From Castellaniella caeni NBRC 101664 (lineage in GTDB: Bacteria; Pseudomonadota; Gammaproteobacteria; Burkholderiales; Burkholderiaceae_B): a stretch of DNA of 61,250 bases. Location of the stretch: NCBI RefSeq assembly GCF_001592225.1, contig NZ_BCWN01000023.1, forward strand, positions 1 through 61,250, read 5' to 3'. Positions 14,416 to 23,325 of the stretch are shown here, piece after piece (the stretch's first letter is position 1; the number at the start of each line of letters is the position of its first letter). Both the position numbers and the translations under genes were made by a program. A model generated the notes under the pieces. It was not told the origin of the DNA and made no database searches. It worked only from the letters and a program-made list of their open reading frames with translations.

Positions 14416-15165
14416 ATGGAACTGATCGATTGGGCCGGTGTCGAGGCGGGTGGCCTCACGCTCAGTATCGCGCGCACGGCGGACGCACTCGATGCCTTGC
14501 AACGCTTGCGGTTTCGCGTCTTCACCGAAGACCTGGGGGCGCATTTTCCGCAGGCTCGGGATGGCCGGGACGTCGATCGGTTCGACCCCTGGTGCGTACA
14601 TTTCATGGTGCGAGACACCGCCTCGCAGCGCGTTGTGGGCACCTATCGCATGCTCACGCCCGAGGCCGCGCTGCGGGCGGGCTCCTACTACTCAGAGTCC
14701 GAATTCGACCTGACACCGCTGAACGCCCTCAGGCCGCAGCTGGTCGAGGTGGGGCGCTCGTGCATCGACGCCGGGTTTCGCCACGGCACGGCCATCATGC
14801 TGCTGTGGTCGGGCCTGGCGCAGGTGATGGCGCAGGGCGGCTACCGCTACATGCTGGGCTGTGCCAGCGTCAGCCTGCGCGATGGCGGCGTGACGGCTTC
14901 CGAGGTCTGGCGCCGAGCCCAGGCGCTGATGGCGGCGCACCCCGAATTACCGCAAATCCGGCCCCTGCATCCGTATCCGCTGGCACGCCTGGACAGTACT
15001 TTGCCGACCCGGGTGCCGCCGCTCATCAAGGGCTATTTGAAGCTTGGGGCCACCATCTGCGGTGCCCCCGCCTGGGATCCGGATTTCCACACCGCCGATT
15101 TTCCGATTTTGCTGGATCTCGAATGGCTCGATGCCCGCTACCGGCGGCATTTCGGGCTGGCGTGA
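14416..15165 (+). CDS. OlsB-like ornithine-acyl-ACP N-acyltransferase (GNAT-type)
   Basis: 249 residues of the family formerly called 'putative hemolysin' (Acetyltransf_5), whose characterised member OlsB N-acylates ornithine in ornithine-lipid synthesis. Typical features: LRFRVFTEDLGA near 30-45, an acidic block DGRDVDRFDPWCVHF, VVGTYRMLTPE, and LVEVGRSCIDAGFRHG followed by LWSGLAQVM. The start ATG 14416 lies 20 bp after glmM. Ornithine lipids replace phospholipids under phosphate limitation in many bacteria, and ppx, ppk and pst lie just downstream; that functional link is inference. No olsA partner is visible. Confidence 0.75.
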   Translation: MELIDWAGVEAGGLTLSIARTADALDALQRLRFRVFTEDLGAHFPQARDGRDVDRFDPWCVHFMVRDTASQRVVGTYRMLTPEAALRAGSYYSESEFDLTPLNALRPQLVEVGRSCIDAGFRHGTAIMLLWSGLAQVMAQGGYRYMLGCASVSLRDGGVTASEVWRRAQALMAAHPELPQIRPLHPYPLARLDSTLPTRVPPLIKGYLKLGATICGAPAWDPDFHTADFPILLDLEWLDARYRRHFGLA

Positions 15166-15166
15166 G

Positions 15167-16654
15167 TCAGTCGGCGAGGTCGAGCGTGAAGCCGGCCTTG
15201 CGCCAGATGTCGGTTTCCGATTTCAGCAGATAGGCGCTCAGCGGGTGCGCCTGCAGCCAGCCGGGGGGCACGTCGAGCGTGATGCTCTGCCCTTGCGCGC
15301 GAATGCCCATGTCGGGCGTGTCAGCGGCATCGCGGCGGCGCAGCAGCAGGACGGCCAGGCGCAGACAGCACAGGGTCAGCCATTGGTCGTGGCTGGGGGC
15401 GTAGGGGCGCACCTTGGCCAGCTTGCCCTGGTGGCCCAGGGCCAGAAAGGCCAGCAGCCGCTGGTCGTCGCGCGAGAAGCCCGGCATGTCGGCGTGTTCG
15501 AGGATGTAGGCCGTGTGCTTGTGGTAGTCGTTGCGCGCGATGGCCAGGCCCACTTCGTGCAGCTGCGCCGTCCAGGAAAGGGCGCTGCGCAGGTCGGTCA
15601 CGCCCGGCTGCGGGTGCAGCCGCAGCTGGTCGAAGAGCCGCAAGGCCAGCGCACCCACGTGGCCGGCCTGGTCGGCGTCCAGCTGGTAGCGGGCGCTCAT
15701 CTGCCGCACGGTCTGGTCGCGCTGGTCGTGGTGCGAGTCGCGGCCCATGAGGTCGTGCAGCACGCCCACGCGCAGTGCGCCGTCGCCCGCGCCCATGTGT
15801 TCGATGCCCAGCTCGTGGAAGGCCGCCGTCATGATGGCCAGGCCGCCCGCCAGCACCGACGCGCGCTCGGCCTTCAGGCCGGCCCAGTCGTGCAGGCGGA
15901 CTTCGCCCGCCTGGGCGAGGGCGTCGGCCAGCCGTTCGAGACCGTTCAGGGTGATGCCTTCGGCGCTCAGGCCATTTTCGACCAACACCGCCAGCAACCC
16001 CTTGGCCGTGCCCGACGAGCCATAGGCCTCTTGCCAGCCGATGCCGCGATAGTCTTTGACGATGCCGGCGATGACGCTGCGTGCGGCCAGGGTGGCCTGC
16101 TGCATGCGTGCGCGAGTGATGCGGCCCTTGGGGAAGAAGCGGCGCGTCCAGGTGGTGCAGCCCAGCTGCAAGGAGGCCAGCCGCAGGGGCTTGGCCGCCT
16201 GGCCGATGATGAACTCGGTGGAGCCGCCGCCGATGTCGATCACCAGGCGCCGGTGTTCGGATGGCGGGAGATCCTGGATGACGCCCAGGTAGATAAGGCG
16301 TGCTTCTTCCTGCCCGGAAATGATTTCGATGGGAAAGCCCAGGGCGCGTTCGGCCTCGGGCATGAAATCGGCCACGTTGCGCGCCACGCGGAAGGTGTTG
16401 GTGGCCACGGCGCGGACGTTGTCGGCGGAGAACCCTTGCAGTCGCTCGCCGAAGCGGCGCAGGGCGGCCAGCGCCTGGGTCATGGTGGGGGCGTCGATGC
16501 GCAGGTGCTCGTCCAGCCCGTTGGCCAGTGCCACGAGCTCGCGCAGCTTGTCTTCGGTGTAGAGCTGAAGGGTGTCGCCGTGGCGCACGATGCGACCGAT
16601 GGAGAGGCGGAAGGTGTTGGAACCGAGGTCGATCGAGGCTAGCCGCTCATCCAT
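15167..16654 (-). CDS. ppx: exopolyphosphatase Ppx/GppA family
   Basis: Releases phosphate processively from polyphosphate ends (or hydrolyses pppGpp). 495 residues from ATG 16654. The ASKHA-fold phosphate loop 1 is SIDLGSNTFRLSIGR at ~7-21, and loop 2 is VIDIGGGSTEFIIG near 145. The C-terminal HD-like half includes QLHEVGLAIARNDYHKHTAYI. An in-frame GTG at 16675 would add 7 residues, but AGGTAAG directly upstream favours ATG 16654. It is divergent from ppk (67 bp) and its stop is 1 bp from that of the convergent acyltransferase gene. Confidence 0.94.
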   Translation of the reverse strand: MDERLASIDLGSNTFRLSIGRIVRHGDTLQLYTEDKLRELVALANGLDEHLRIDAPTMTQALAALRRFGERLQGFSADNVRAVATNTFRVARNVADFMPEAERALGFPIEIISGQEEARLIYLGVIQDLPPSEHRRLVIDIGGGSTEFIIGQAAKPLRLASLQLGCTTWTRRFFPKGRITRARMQQATLAARSVIAGIVKDYRGIGWQEAYGSSGTAKGLLAVLVENGLSAEGITLNGLERLADALAQAGEVRLHDWAGLKAERASVLAGGLAIMTAAFHELGIEHMGAGDGALRVGVLHDLMGRDSHHDQRDQTVRQMSARYQLDADQAGHVGALALRLFDQLRLHPQPGVTDLRSALSWTAQLHEVGLAIARNDYHKHTAYILEHADMPGFSRDDQRLLAFLALGHQGKLAKVRPYAPSHDQWLTLCCLRLAVLLLRRRDAADTPDMGIRAQGQSITLDVPPGWLQAHPLSAYLLKSETDIWRKAGFTLDLAD

Positions 16655-16721
16655 AGTCTTACCTGAAAGTGTCACTCTGTGGGATTATAGTGGCCGATTC
16701 ACGACAGGATTTGGAGTTCCC

Positions 16722-18791
16722 ATGCATGGCGCCCCCGCTACGCCGCCGCTTCTGAACCGCGAGCTGTCCGTCCTCAAATTCAACGAGCGCGTGTTGTCCA
16801 TGGCCGAGCGCCTGGACGTGCCCCCGCTCGAACGCCTGCGCTATCTTTGCATCGTGGGCTCGAATCTGGACGAATTCTTTGAAATCCGCATGGCCAGCCT
16901 GAAAGAACAGCAGCGCCAGACCCCCGAGCTGCGCGGGGCTGACGGCATGGCGCCCGCCGAGGCCTTCGACAAGGTGCAGCGCGCCGCGCACACCCTGGTC
17001 GATCGGCAGAACCGCCTGCTCACGGGCGAAGTCATGCCCCGGCTGATGGAAGAGGGCGTGGGCCTCATCTATTCCACCGGCTGGACCGATCTGCAGCGCG
17101 AATGGGCCTATGGCATCTTCCAGCGCGACGTCATGCCGCTGCTCACCCCGATCGGCCTCGATCCGGCGCATCCTTTCCCCCGGGTCTACAACAAGAGCCT
17201 GAACTTCATCGTATCCCTGAGCGGCGAGGACGCCTTTGGCCGCGAGGGACACATCGCCATCGTGCAGGCGCCGCGCGCCTTGCCGCGCATGATGAAGGTG
17301 CCGCCCGAAATCTCCGGCATCAGCGACGGCTTCATGTTGCTGACCACGCTCATCAATGCCTTCGTCGGCGACCTGTTCCCGGGCATGGACGTGCAGGGCT
17401 GCTATCAGTGGCGCGTCACGCGCAACAGCGACCTGTTCGTCGATGAAGAAGAAATCACCAATTTGCGTCAGGCGCTGCAGGGCGAACTTTCACAGCGCAA
17501 CTTTGGCGCCTCGGTGCGTCTGGAAATCGCGCATGCCATGCCGCCCGACCTCGAACTGTTTTTGCAGCGCGAGTTCAACCTGGGGGCCGCCGATACCTAT
17601 CGCGTCAACGGCCCGGTCAACCTGGGGCGGCTGATGCAGCTGTGCAACCGCGCCAAGCGGCCTGATCTCGAATACCCGGTGTTTCGGCCGCGCATTCCGG
17701 CCCCCTTCGACGGCGATCTGCAGCGCCCCGAGGCCCTGTTCGCCGCCCTGTCCACCGCCGACCGCCTGCTGCATCACCCGTATCAGTCGTTTCAGCCGGT
17801 GCTCATGTTCTTGCGTGCCGCGGCACTCGACCCGCAGGTGGTGGCCATCAAGCAGACCATCTACCGCACGGGCGAGGATTCCGAACTCATGAGCCTGCTG
17901 CTGTCGGCGGCTCGCGCGGGCAAAGAGGTGACGGTGGTGGTCGAACTGATGGCCCGCTTTGACGAACAGACCAACATCAACTGGGCGGCACGCCTCGAAG
18001 AAGTGGGGGCGCACGTCAGCTATGGCGTGGTGGGCCACAAGACGCACGCCAAGATGGCGCTGGTACTGCGCCGCGAAGACGGGCGCATCCGGCGCTATGG
18101 CCATCTGGGGACGGGCAACTATCATCCGCGCACGGCCAAGCTGTACACCGACTTCGGTCTGCTCACGGCCAACCAGACCATTTGCGAAGACATGGATCAG
18201 GTGTTTTCGCTGCTCACGGGCCTGGGCGCGCGGCGCGAGCTGAAGCTGTTGCTGCAGTCGCCCTTCACGCTGCACGAAACCGTGCTCGATCTGATCCGCT
18301 CAGAAACCGAGTTCGCCCGGGCGGGCAAGCGCGCCCGTATTCGCGCGAAAATGAATTCCCTGCTCGAACCCACGGTCATCCAGGCGCTCTACGAGGCCAG
18401 CCAGGCGGGCGTGCGCATCGATCTCATCGTGCGCGGCGCCTGCGCCCTGCAGGCGGGCGTGCCGGGTCTGTCCGAGCACATCCGGGTGCGCTCCATCATT
18501 GGCCGCTTTCTCGAACACTCGCGGGTGTTCTATTTCTACCAGGACGGCGCCGAGCCGCTGTATCTGTCGTCCGCCGACTGGATGGATCGCAACTTCCTGC
18601 GCCGCGTCGAACTGGCCTTCCCGGTGCTCGACAAGACCCTGCGTCGTCGCGTCATCGACGAGGCCTTCACCTTCGCCTGGCGCGACAACCAGCTTGCCTG
18701 GGCCGCCCAGCCCGATGGCCGCTACCAGCGCGTGCGCAACCGCCGCGCCCCCGTCAACCTGCACCAACACCTCATGGCGAGGTTAGGATGA
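16722..18791 (+). CDS. ppk1: polyphosphate kinase 1
   Basis: Polymerises the ATP gamma-phosphate into polyphosphate at the membrane. 689 residues, standard length. The N-domain begins LLNRELSVLKFNERVL. IVGSNLDEFFEIRMA is the signature stretch. The autophosphorylated histidine lies in VVGHKTHAKMALVLRR (~440). RTGEDSELMSLL and GTGNYHPRTAKLYTD line the active site. It is divergent from ppx, so synthesis and breakdown genes share a 67-bp intergenic region. Downstream, a repeat and then the pst Pho box suggest a phosphate-response neighbourhood. Confidence 0.97.
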   Translation: MHGAPATPPLLNRELSVLKFNERVLSMAERLDVPPLERLRYLCIVGSNLDEFFEIRMASLKEQQRQTPELRGADGMAPAEAFDKVQRAAHTLVDRQNRLLTGEVMPRLMEEGVGLIYSTGWTDLQREWAYGIFQRDVMPLLTPIGLDPAHPFPRVYNKSLNFIVSLSGEDAFGREGHIAIVQAPRALPRMMKVPPEISGISDGFMLLTTLINAFVGDLFPGMDVQGCYQWRVTRNSDLFVDEEEITNLRQALQGELSQRNFGASVRLEIAHAMPPDLELFLQREFNLGAADTYRVNGPVNLGRLMQLCNRAKRPDLEYPVFRPRIPAPFDGDLQRPEALFAALSTADRLLHHPYQSFQPVLMFLRAAALDPQVVAIKQTIYRTGEDSELMSLLLSAARAGKEVTVVVELMARFDEQTNINWAARLEEVGAHVSYGVVGHKTHAKMALVLRREDGRIRRYGHLGTGNYHPRTAKLYTDFGLLTANQTICEDMDQVFSLLTGLGARRELKLLLQSPFTLHETVLDLIRSETEFARAGKRARIRAKMNSLLEPTVIQALYEASQAGVRIDLIVRGACALQAGVPGLSEHIRVRSIIGRFLEHSRVFYFYQDGAEPLYLSSADWMDRNFLRRVELAFPVLDKTLRRRVIDEAFTFAWRDNQLAWAAQPDGRYQRVRNRRAPVNLHQHLMARLG

Positions 18792-18800
18792 GACAGGACT

Positions 18801-18826
18801 GCCAATAGCCCCTGCGGGCTATTGGC
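18801..18826 (+). terminator. perfect hairpin just after ppk
   Basis: GCCAATAGCCC, loop CTGC, GGGCTATTGGC: an 11-bp perfect stem starting 9 bp past the ppk stop. There is no T-run, so it may act as an mRNA-stabilising or Rho-assisted structure rather than a strong intrinsic terminator. A shorter copy recurs within the second repeat unit at 18886. Confidence 0.45.
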
Positions 18827-18850
18827 AGCCTGTCGAATCGGAGCGGCCTG
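18804..18850 (+). repeat. 47-bp direct repeat, copy 1
   Basis: It begins AATAGCCCCTGCGGGCTATT and ends GAATCGGAGCGGCCTG. It is identical over 47 bases to copy 2 at 18886-18932, 82 bp further on. It contains most of the hairpin that follows ppk. Confidence 0.9.
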
Positions 18851-18885
18851 CAGGCCGCGAGGTGGGGGAGCTGCTTCAAGCCAAG

Positions 18886-18932
18886 AATAGCCCCTGCGGG
18901 CTATTGGCAGCCTGTCGAATCGGAGCGGCCTG
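18886..18932 (+). repeat. 47-bp direct repeat, copy 2, abutting the Pho box
   Basis: An exact copy of 18804-18850. Its last three bases (CTG, 18930-18932) are the first three of the Pho box, so the duplication ends inside a regulatory site. The inner stem is AATAGCCC/GGGCTATT. Confidence 0.9.
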
Positions 18933-18947
18933 TCATTATTCTGTCAT
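18930..18947 (+). promoter_or_regulatory. Pho box (PhoB operator) of pstSCAB
   Basis: CTGTCAT-TATT-CTGTCAT: two perfect 7-bp half-sites with a 4-bp spacer, matching the PhoB consensus, 71 bp before the pstS ATG. It predicts induction of pstSCAB at low phosphate. PhoB replaces -35 recognition in such promoters. Confidence 0.9.
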
Positions 18948-19018
18948 CAAGCATCCCTATCATCCTGTCCTGACAGATCAGGCATCTGTCGCCTACATCA
19001 TCCCTACAGGAATCTCAC

Positions 19019-20065
19019 ATGTTCAAACGGATGCTGGTTCAATGCACGGCGGGTCTGGCCCTGATGGCGGCCGCCAGTGCCTCGGCGCTGGCGGTCGATC
19101 TGACCGGCGCGGGCGCTTCCTTTCCGTATCCCATCTACGCCAAATGGGCTGCCCAATACCAACAGGCCTCGGGCAACCGCGTCAACTACCAGTCGATCGG
19201 CTCGGGCGGCGGGCAGCAGCAAATCATCGCCAAGACCGTGGATTTCGGCGCTTCGGACGACCCGATGAAACCCGATGAGCTGCAGAAAAATGGCCTGGTG
19301 CAGTTTCCCGCCGTCATCGGTGGCACGGTCCCGGTGATCAACGTCGAAGGCATCAAGGCGGGCGAGCTCAAGCTCACCGGCCCGGTGCTGGCCGATATCT
19401 TCCTGGGCAAGATCCGCAAGTGGAACGACCCGGCCATCGCCGGGCTCAACCCGGGCCTCGCGCTGCCGGCCAAGAGCATTGTGGTCGTGCACCGCGCCGA
19501 TGGCTCGGGGACGACCTTTGGCTGGACGAATTACCTGTCCCGGATGTCCCCCGAGTGGCGGGAGCGGGTGGGCCAGGCCAAGGCCGTCAAGTGGCCCGTG
19601 GGTCAGGGCGGCAAGGGCAACGAAGGCGTGGCCGCCTATGTCCGCCAGCTGAGCAACTCCATCGGCTACCTGGAATATGCCTACGCGCATCAAAATGGCC
19701 TTGCCTGGACACAGCTGCAGAACCGCGACGGCCAGTTCGTGCAGCCTTCGCAGCACTCGTTTGCCGCCGCTGCCGCCCATGCCGATTGGACTTCCGCGCC
19801 GGGCATGGGGCTGATCCTCAACAACGAGCCCGGTGCCGACTCCTGGCCCGTGACGGCGGCCACGTTCATCCTGATGCAGGCGCGGCAGACGGACGCCAAG
19901 CGCGCGCATGAAGTGCTGGCCTTCTTCGACTGGGCCTGGCGCGAGGGTGGCGACATGGCCGCCAGCCTCGACTACGTGCCGCTGCCGCAGGCCCTCACGG
20001 ATGAAATCCGCGGCGTGTGGGCCAGGCAGATTCGCGCTGCGGACGACCAGCCCGTCTGGCCTTGA
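19019..20065 (+). CDS. pstS: phosphate ABC transporter, periplasmic binding protein
   Basis: Captures inorganic phosphate in the periplasm for PstCAB. 348 residues with a Sec signal peptide (MFKRMLVQCTAGLALMAAAS, cleavage probably after SALA at ~25). The mature start VDLTGAGASFPYPIYAKWA is diagnostic. The phosphate-ligand segments SIGSGGGQQQ, FGASDDPM and HRADGSGTTF are present. It is first in the pst operon, under the Pho box at 18930. Confidence 0.97.
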   Translation: MFKRMLVQCTAGLALMAAASASALAVDLTGAGASFPYPIYAKWAAQYQQASGNRVNYQSIGSGGGQQQIIAKTVDFGASDDPMKPDELQKNGLVQFPAVIGGTVPVINVEGIKAGELKLTGPVLADIFLGKIRKWNDPAIAGLNPGLALPAKSIVVVHRADGSGTTFGWTNYLSRMSPEWRERVGQAKAVKWPVGQGGKGNEGVAAYVRQLSNSIGYLEYAYAHQNGLAWTQLQNRDGQFVQPSQHSFAAAAAHADWTSAPGMGLILNNEPGADSWPVTAATFILMQARQTDAKRAHEVLAFFDWAWREGGDMAASLDYVPLPQALTDEIRGVWARQIRAADDQPVWP

Positions 20066-20223
20066 GCCCGTCGATCCGCCCGTCCCGTTCAGGCCGGGGA
20101 TGCGGGCGGGTTGGCGGTTTTCCACGGGCAGCCTTGGGTGGCCTGTGGGAAAATAGCGGTTTTTGAATGCCTGTCGAAGGCCTCGCCCGCGGGTGGGGCA
20201 CGGTCGCAACGGAACCCTTTTTC

Positions 20224-21165
20224 ATGATCAACAAACAGCGCAGTCTGCTGGTCGATGCCGCCTTCCGGCAGCTCACCCGGGTGTTTGCGTTTCTCGTCTT
20301 CGTTCTGCTGGCCGGGATCCTGGCGTCGCTGGTCTATGGCAGCCGGGACACCCTGGCCGCGTCCGGCGTGGCGTTTCTCTGGACGAATGACTGGGATCCC
20401 GTGCGCCAGCATTTCGGGGCCCTGGTGCCGATCCTCGGCACCGTGATCAGCGCACTGCTGGCCCTCGTCATCGCGGTGCCGGTCTCTTTCGGGATCGCCA
20501 TGTTCCTCACCGAGCTGGCCCCGGTATGGATCCGCCGTCCGCTGGGCATCGCCATCGAGATGCTGGCGGCAATCCCGTCCATCATCTACGGCATGTGGGG
20601 CCTGTTCGTGTTCGTGCCGCTGTTCCAGGAATACGTGCAGCCCCACGTGGTCGATCTGTTCGACGGCGTGCCGGTGCTGGGACGCCTGTTTGCCGGCCCG
20701 CCCATGGGCATCGGCCTGTTCACCGCCGGGCTCATCCTGTCCATCATGATCATCCCCTTCATCACCGCCGTGATGCGCGACGTCTTCGAGCAGGTGCCCG
20801 CCATGCTGAAAGAATCCGCCTACGGACTGGGCAGCACCACCTGGGAAGTCGTCTGGAAAGTCGTCCTGCCTTTCACCAAGCACGGCGTCATTGGCGGCAT
20901 CATGCTGGGCCTGGGGCGCGCGCTGGGCGAGACGATGGCGGTCACCTTCGTCATCGGCAACGCGTTCAACCTGCCCGAATCGCTGTTTTCCCCCTCCAAC
21001 TCCATCGCCTCGGCCCTGGCCAACGAGTTCAACGAAGCAGGGGGGCTGCAGAAGTCGGCCCTGCTCGAACTGGGCCTCATCCTCTTTCTGATCACCACGG
21101 TGGTGTTGGCCTTGTCCAAGTTCATGCTGCTGCAACTGTCGCGCAAAGAAGGCGCCAAACATTAA
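20224..21165 (+). CDS. pstC: phosphate ABC transporter permease PstC
   Basis: Inner-membrane permease, 313 residues from ATG 20224, with about six transmembrane segments. The first is [20 protein letters not shown]. The EAA-type loop that contacts PstB reads [38 protein letters not shown] is typical PstC. An in-frame ATG at 20167 would add 19 residues lacking family character, so the later start is preferred, though its ribosome site is weak (GGAA). It follows pstS by ~160 bp. Confidence 0.95.
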   Translation: MINKQRSLLVDAAFRQLTRVFAFLVFVLLAGILASLVYGSRDTLAASGVAFLWTNDWDPVRQHFGALVPILGTVISALLALVIAVPVSFGIAMFLTELAPVWIRRPLGIAIEMLAAIPSIIYGMWGLFVFVPLFQEYVQPHVVDLFDGVPVLGRLFAGPPMGIGLFTAGLILSIMIIPFITAVMRDVFEQVPAMLKESAYGLGSTTWEVVWKVVLPFTKHGVIGGIMLGLGRALGETMAVTFVIGNAFNLPESLFSPSNSIASALANEFNEAGGLQKSALLELGLILFLITTVVLALSKFMLLQLSRKEGAKH

Positions 21166-21172
21166 GCTCACC

Positions 21173-22033
21173 ATGCCTGTTTCCGAATCTCCCATCGTGC
21201 TGGGCAATCCCATTTACCGGCGTCGCCGCCTGGTCAACCGGGTGATGCTCGGCCTGTCCGGGCTGGCGCTGGCCTCCGGCCTCGTGTGGCTGGCCTGGAT
21301 CATCGTCACCCTGCTGCTCAAGGGGGGCGGGGCTTTGTCCCTGACGCTGTTCTCGCAGAGCACGCCGCCGCCCGGCGAGGCGGGCGGGCTGCTCAACGCC
21401 ATCATCGGCAGCGTGCTGATGTCCGCTGTCGGCACGCTCATCGGCACGCCCATCGGGGTGCTGGCCGGCACCTATCTGGCCGAGTATGGCCGCAAGGGCT
21501 GGCTCGCGCCCGCCACGCGCTTTCTCAACGACGTGCTGCTGTCGGCGCCATCCATCGTCATCGGCCTGTTCATCTATGCCGTCTACGTGGCCCAGGTGGG
21601 GCACTATTCGGGCTGGGCGGGCGCGTTTGCCCTGGCCATTCTGGTGATTCCGGTGGTGGTGCGCGCCACCGACAACATGCTGTGCCTCGTGCCCAACAGC
21701 CTGCGCGAGGCCGCCGCCGCCCTGGGCTGCCCGCAGTGGCGCGTGGTGGTGTTCATCTGCTACCGGGCCGCGCGCTCGGGCATCTTGACGGGCATTCTGC
21801 TGGCCATCGCCCGCATCGCGGGCGAGACCGCCCCTTTGCTCTTCACGGCCTTGAACAACCAGTTCATGTCACTGAACATGAACGCGCCCATCGCCAATCT
21901 GCCCGTGGTCATCTTCCAGTACGCGGCCAGCCCCTTTGAAGACTGGAACCGCCTGGCCTGGGCGGGTGCGGCGCTCATCACCTTGCTGGTGCTGGGCATC
22001 AACATCGCCGCCCGCAGCCTGTTTCGCAAATAA
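21173..22033 (+). CDS. pstA: phosphate ABC transporter permease PstA
   Basis: Second permease subunit, 286 residues, 7 bp after pstC. Six hydrophobic segments start with [20 protein letters not shown]. The EAA-like cytoplasmic loop is [38 protein letters not shown] is a strong PstA signature. It pairs with PstC to form the channel. Confidence 0.96.
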   Translation: MPVSESPIVLGNPIYRRRRLVNRVMLGLSGLALASGLVWLAWIIVTLLLKGGGALSLTLFSQSTPPPGEAGGLLNAIIGSVLMSAVGTLIGTPIGVLAGTYLAEYGRKGWLAPATRFLNDVLLSAPSIVIGLFIYAVYVAQVGHYSGWAGAFALAILVIPVVVRATDNMLCLVPNSLREAAAALGCPQWRVVVFICYRAARSGILTGILLAIARIAGETAPLLFTALNNQFMSLNMNAPIANLPVVIFQYAASPFEDWNRLAWAGAALITLLVLGINIAARSLFRK

Positions 22034-22048
22034 TTCTCACGGCTCACC

Positions 22049-22831
22049 ATGAATCCACATCCCTCTGCCGCCGCTGAACGAACCAAGCTGGCCGTGCGCC
22101 ACCTCAATTTCTATTACGGCAGTTTCCACGCGCTGCGCGACATCAACATGAGCATCGCGGAAAACAAGGTCACGGCCTTCATCGGCCCGTCGGGCTGCGG
22201 CAAGTCCACGCTGCTGCGTACCTTCAACCGCATGTTCGAACTCTATCCCGGCCAGCGTGCCGAGGGCGCCATCGAGCTCGACGGCGAAGACCTGCTCAAT
22301 TCGCGCCTGGACATCTCGCTCATTCGCGCCAAGGTGGGGATGGTCTTCCAGAAGCCCACGCCGTTTCCCATGAGCATCTACGACAACATCGCCTTTGGCG
22401 TGCGCCTGTTCGAGCGCCTGAGCAAAGGTGAGATGGACGAGCGCGTCGAATGGGCGCTGACCAAGGCGGCGCTCTGGAACGAGGTCAAGGACAAGCTGGG
22501 CCAAAGCGGCTACGGCCTGTCGGGCGGCCAGCAGCAGCGCCTGTGCATCGCCCGCGGCGTGGCCATCAAGCCCGAGGTGCTGCTGCTCGACGAACCCTGC
22601 TCGGCCCTCGATCCCATTTCCACCGCCAAGATCGAAGAGCTGATCGCCGAGCTGAAAGACGACTACACCGTGGTCATCGTCACCCACAATATGCAGCAGG
22701 CCGCCCGCTGCTCGGACTACACCGCCTACATGTACCTGGGCGAGCTGATGGAATTCGGCCCGACCGATCAGATTTTCATCAAGCCCACCCGCAAGGAAAC
22801 CGAAGACTACATCACCGGGCGGTTTGGATGA
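22049..22831 (+). CDS. pstB: phosphate ABC transporter ATP-binding protein PstB
   Basis: ATPase of the phosphate importer, 260 residues. Walker [10 protein letters not shown] is at ~45-53, the Q-loop is [18 protein letters not shown], the signature is LSGGQQQR, Walker B is [12 protein letters not shown], and the switch His is in VTHNMQQA. Last gene of pstSCAB. No phoU follows, although most proteobacterial pst operons end with it. phoU and phoBR must lie elsewhere if present. Confidence 0.97.
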   Translation: MNPHPSAAAERTKLAVRHLNFYYGSFHALRDINMSIAENKVTAFIGPSGCGKSTLLRTFNRMFELYPGQRAEGAIELDGEDLLNSRLDISLIRAKVGMVFQKPTPFPMSIYDNIAFGVRLFERLSKGEMDERVEWALTKAALWNEVKDKLGQSGYGLSGGQQQRLCIARGVAIKPEVLLLDEPCSALDPISTAKIEELIAELKDDYTVVIVTHNMQQAARCSDYTAYMYLGELMEFGPTDQIFIKPTRKETEDYITGRFG

Positions 22832-22887
22832 ATCGGAGCGCCCCGCAGGGCACGGCGTGGGGGGATGCCCGGCACCAAGACCGGCCT

Positions 22888-22907
22888 CATTCATCCCCCA
22901 TTCATCC
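22888..22907 (+). promoter_or_regulatory. tandem direct repeat upstream of the PepSY/two-component operon
   Basis: CATTCATCC at 22888-22896 and again at 22899-22907, an 11-bp period. OmpR-family regulators typically bind two direct half-sites one helical turn apart, so this is a candidate site for the regulator encoded at 23322 (autoregulation). Confidence 0.5.
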
Positions 22908-22953
22908 TTGAACCCTTAAGCTACGGGCATTCCAACTCACGGGGATGCCCGCT

Positions 22954-23325
22954 ATGCGCCATCGCCACCTTCTTGCCAGTGTCCTCGTCCTGGGTGTCTT
23001 GGGAACCACGGTCGCCCTGGCCCACAACCACGACCGCACCGAAGCCGAGCGCCTGCAGCAGATGGGCGAGGTGCTGCCGTTGTCGCAGGTGCTCTCGCGT
23101 GTGGCCAGCGAATACCCCGGCCAGGTGCTGAAGGTCGAATTTGAAGACGATGACGACTTCAAAGACTGCTCGGACACGAGCCGGCCTTGCACGGATCGCT
23201 GGATCTACGAACTGAAGATTCTTCAGGATCAAGGCCGTTTGGTGAAGCTCAAGGTGGATGCCCACACCGGGCAGGTATTATGGGTGGGTCGCCGCCCCCT
23301 GCGCGGCCAGGGAAAGCATGAATGA
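22954..23325 (+). CDS. small secreted PepSY-domain protein
   Basis: 123 residues. A signal peptide (RHRHLLASVLVLGVLGTTVA, cleavage near ALA-HN) precedes one PepSY-like domain: LPLSQVLSRVASEYPGQVLK, an acidic patch FEDDDDFKDC, then YELKILQDQGRLVKLKVDA and TGQVLWVG. Two Cys (DCSDTSRPC) could form a disulfide. Start ATG 22954 is preferred because GGGGA lies 8 bases ahead; ATG 22945 is also possible. It overlaps the response-regulator gene by 4 bp (ATGA). PepSY genes next to OmpR-type systems are common; a role in modulating the sensor is plausible but unproven. Confidence 0.8.
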   Translation: MRHRHLLASVLVLGVLGTTVALAHNHDRTEAERLQQMGEVLPLSQVLSRVASEYPGQVLKVEFEDDDDFKDCSDTSRPCTDRWIYELKILQDQGRLVKLKVDAHTGQVLWVGRRPLRGQGKHE

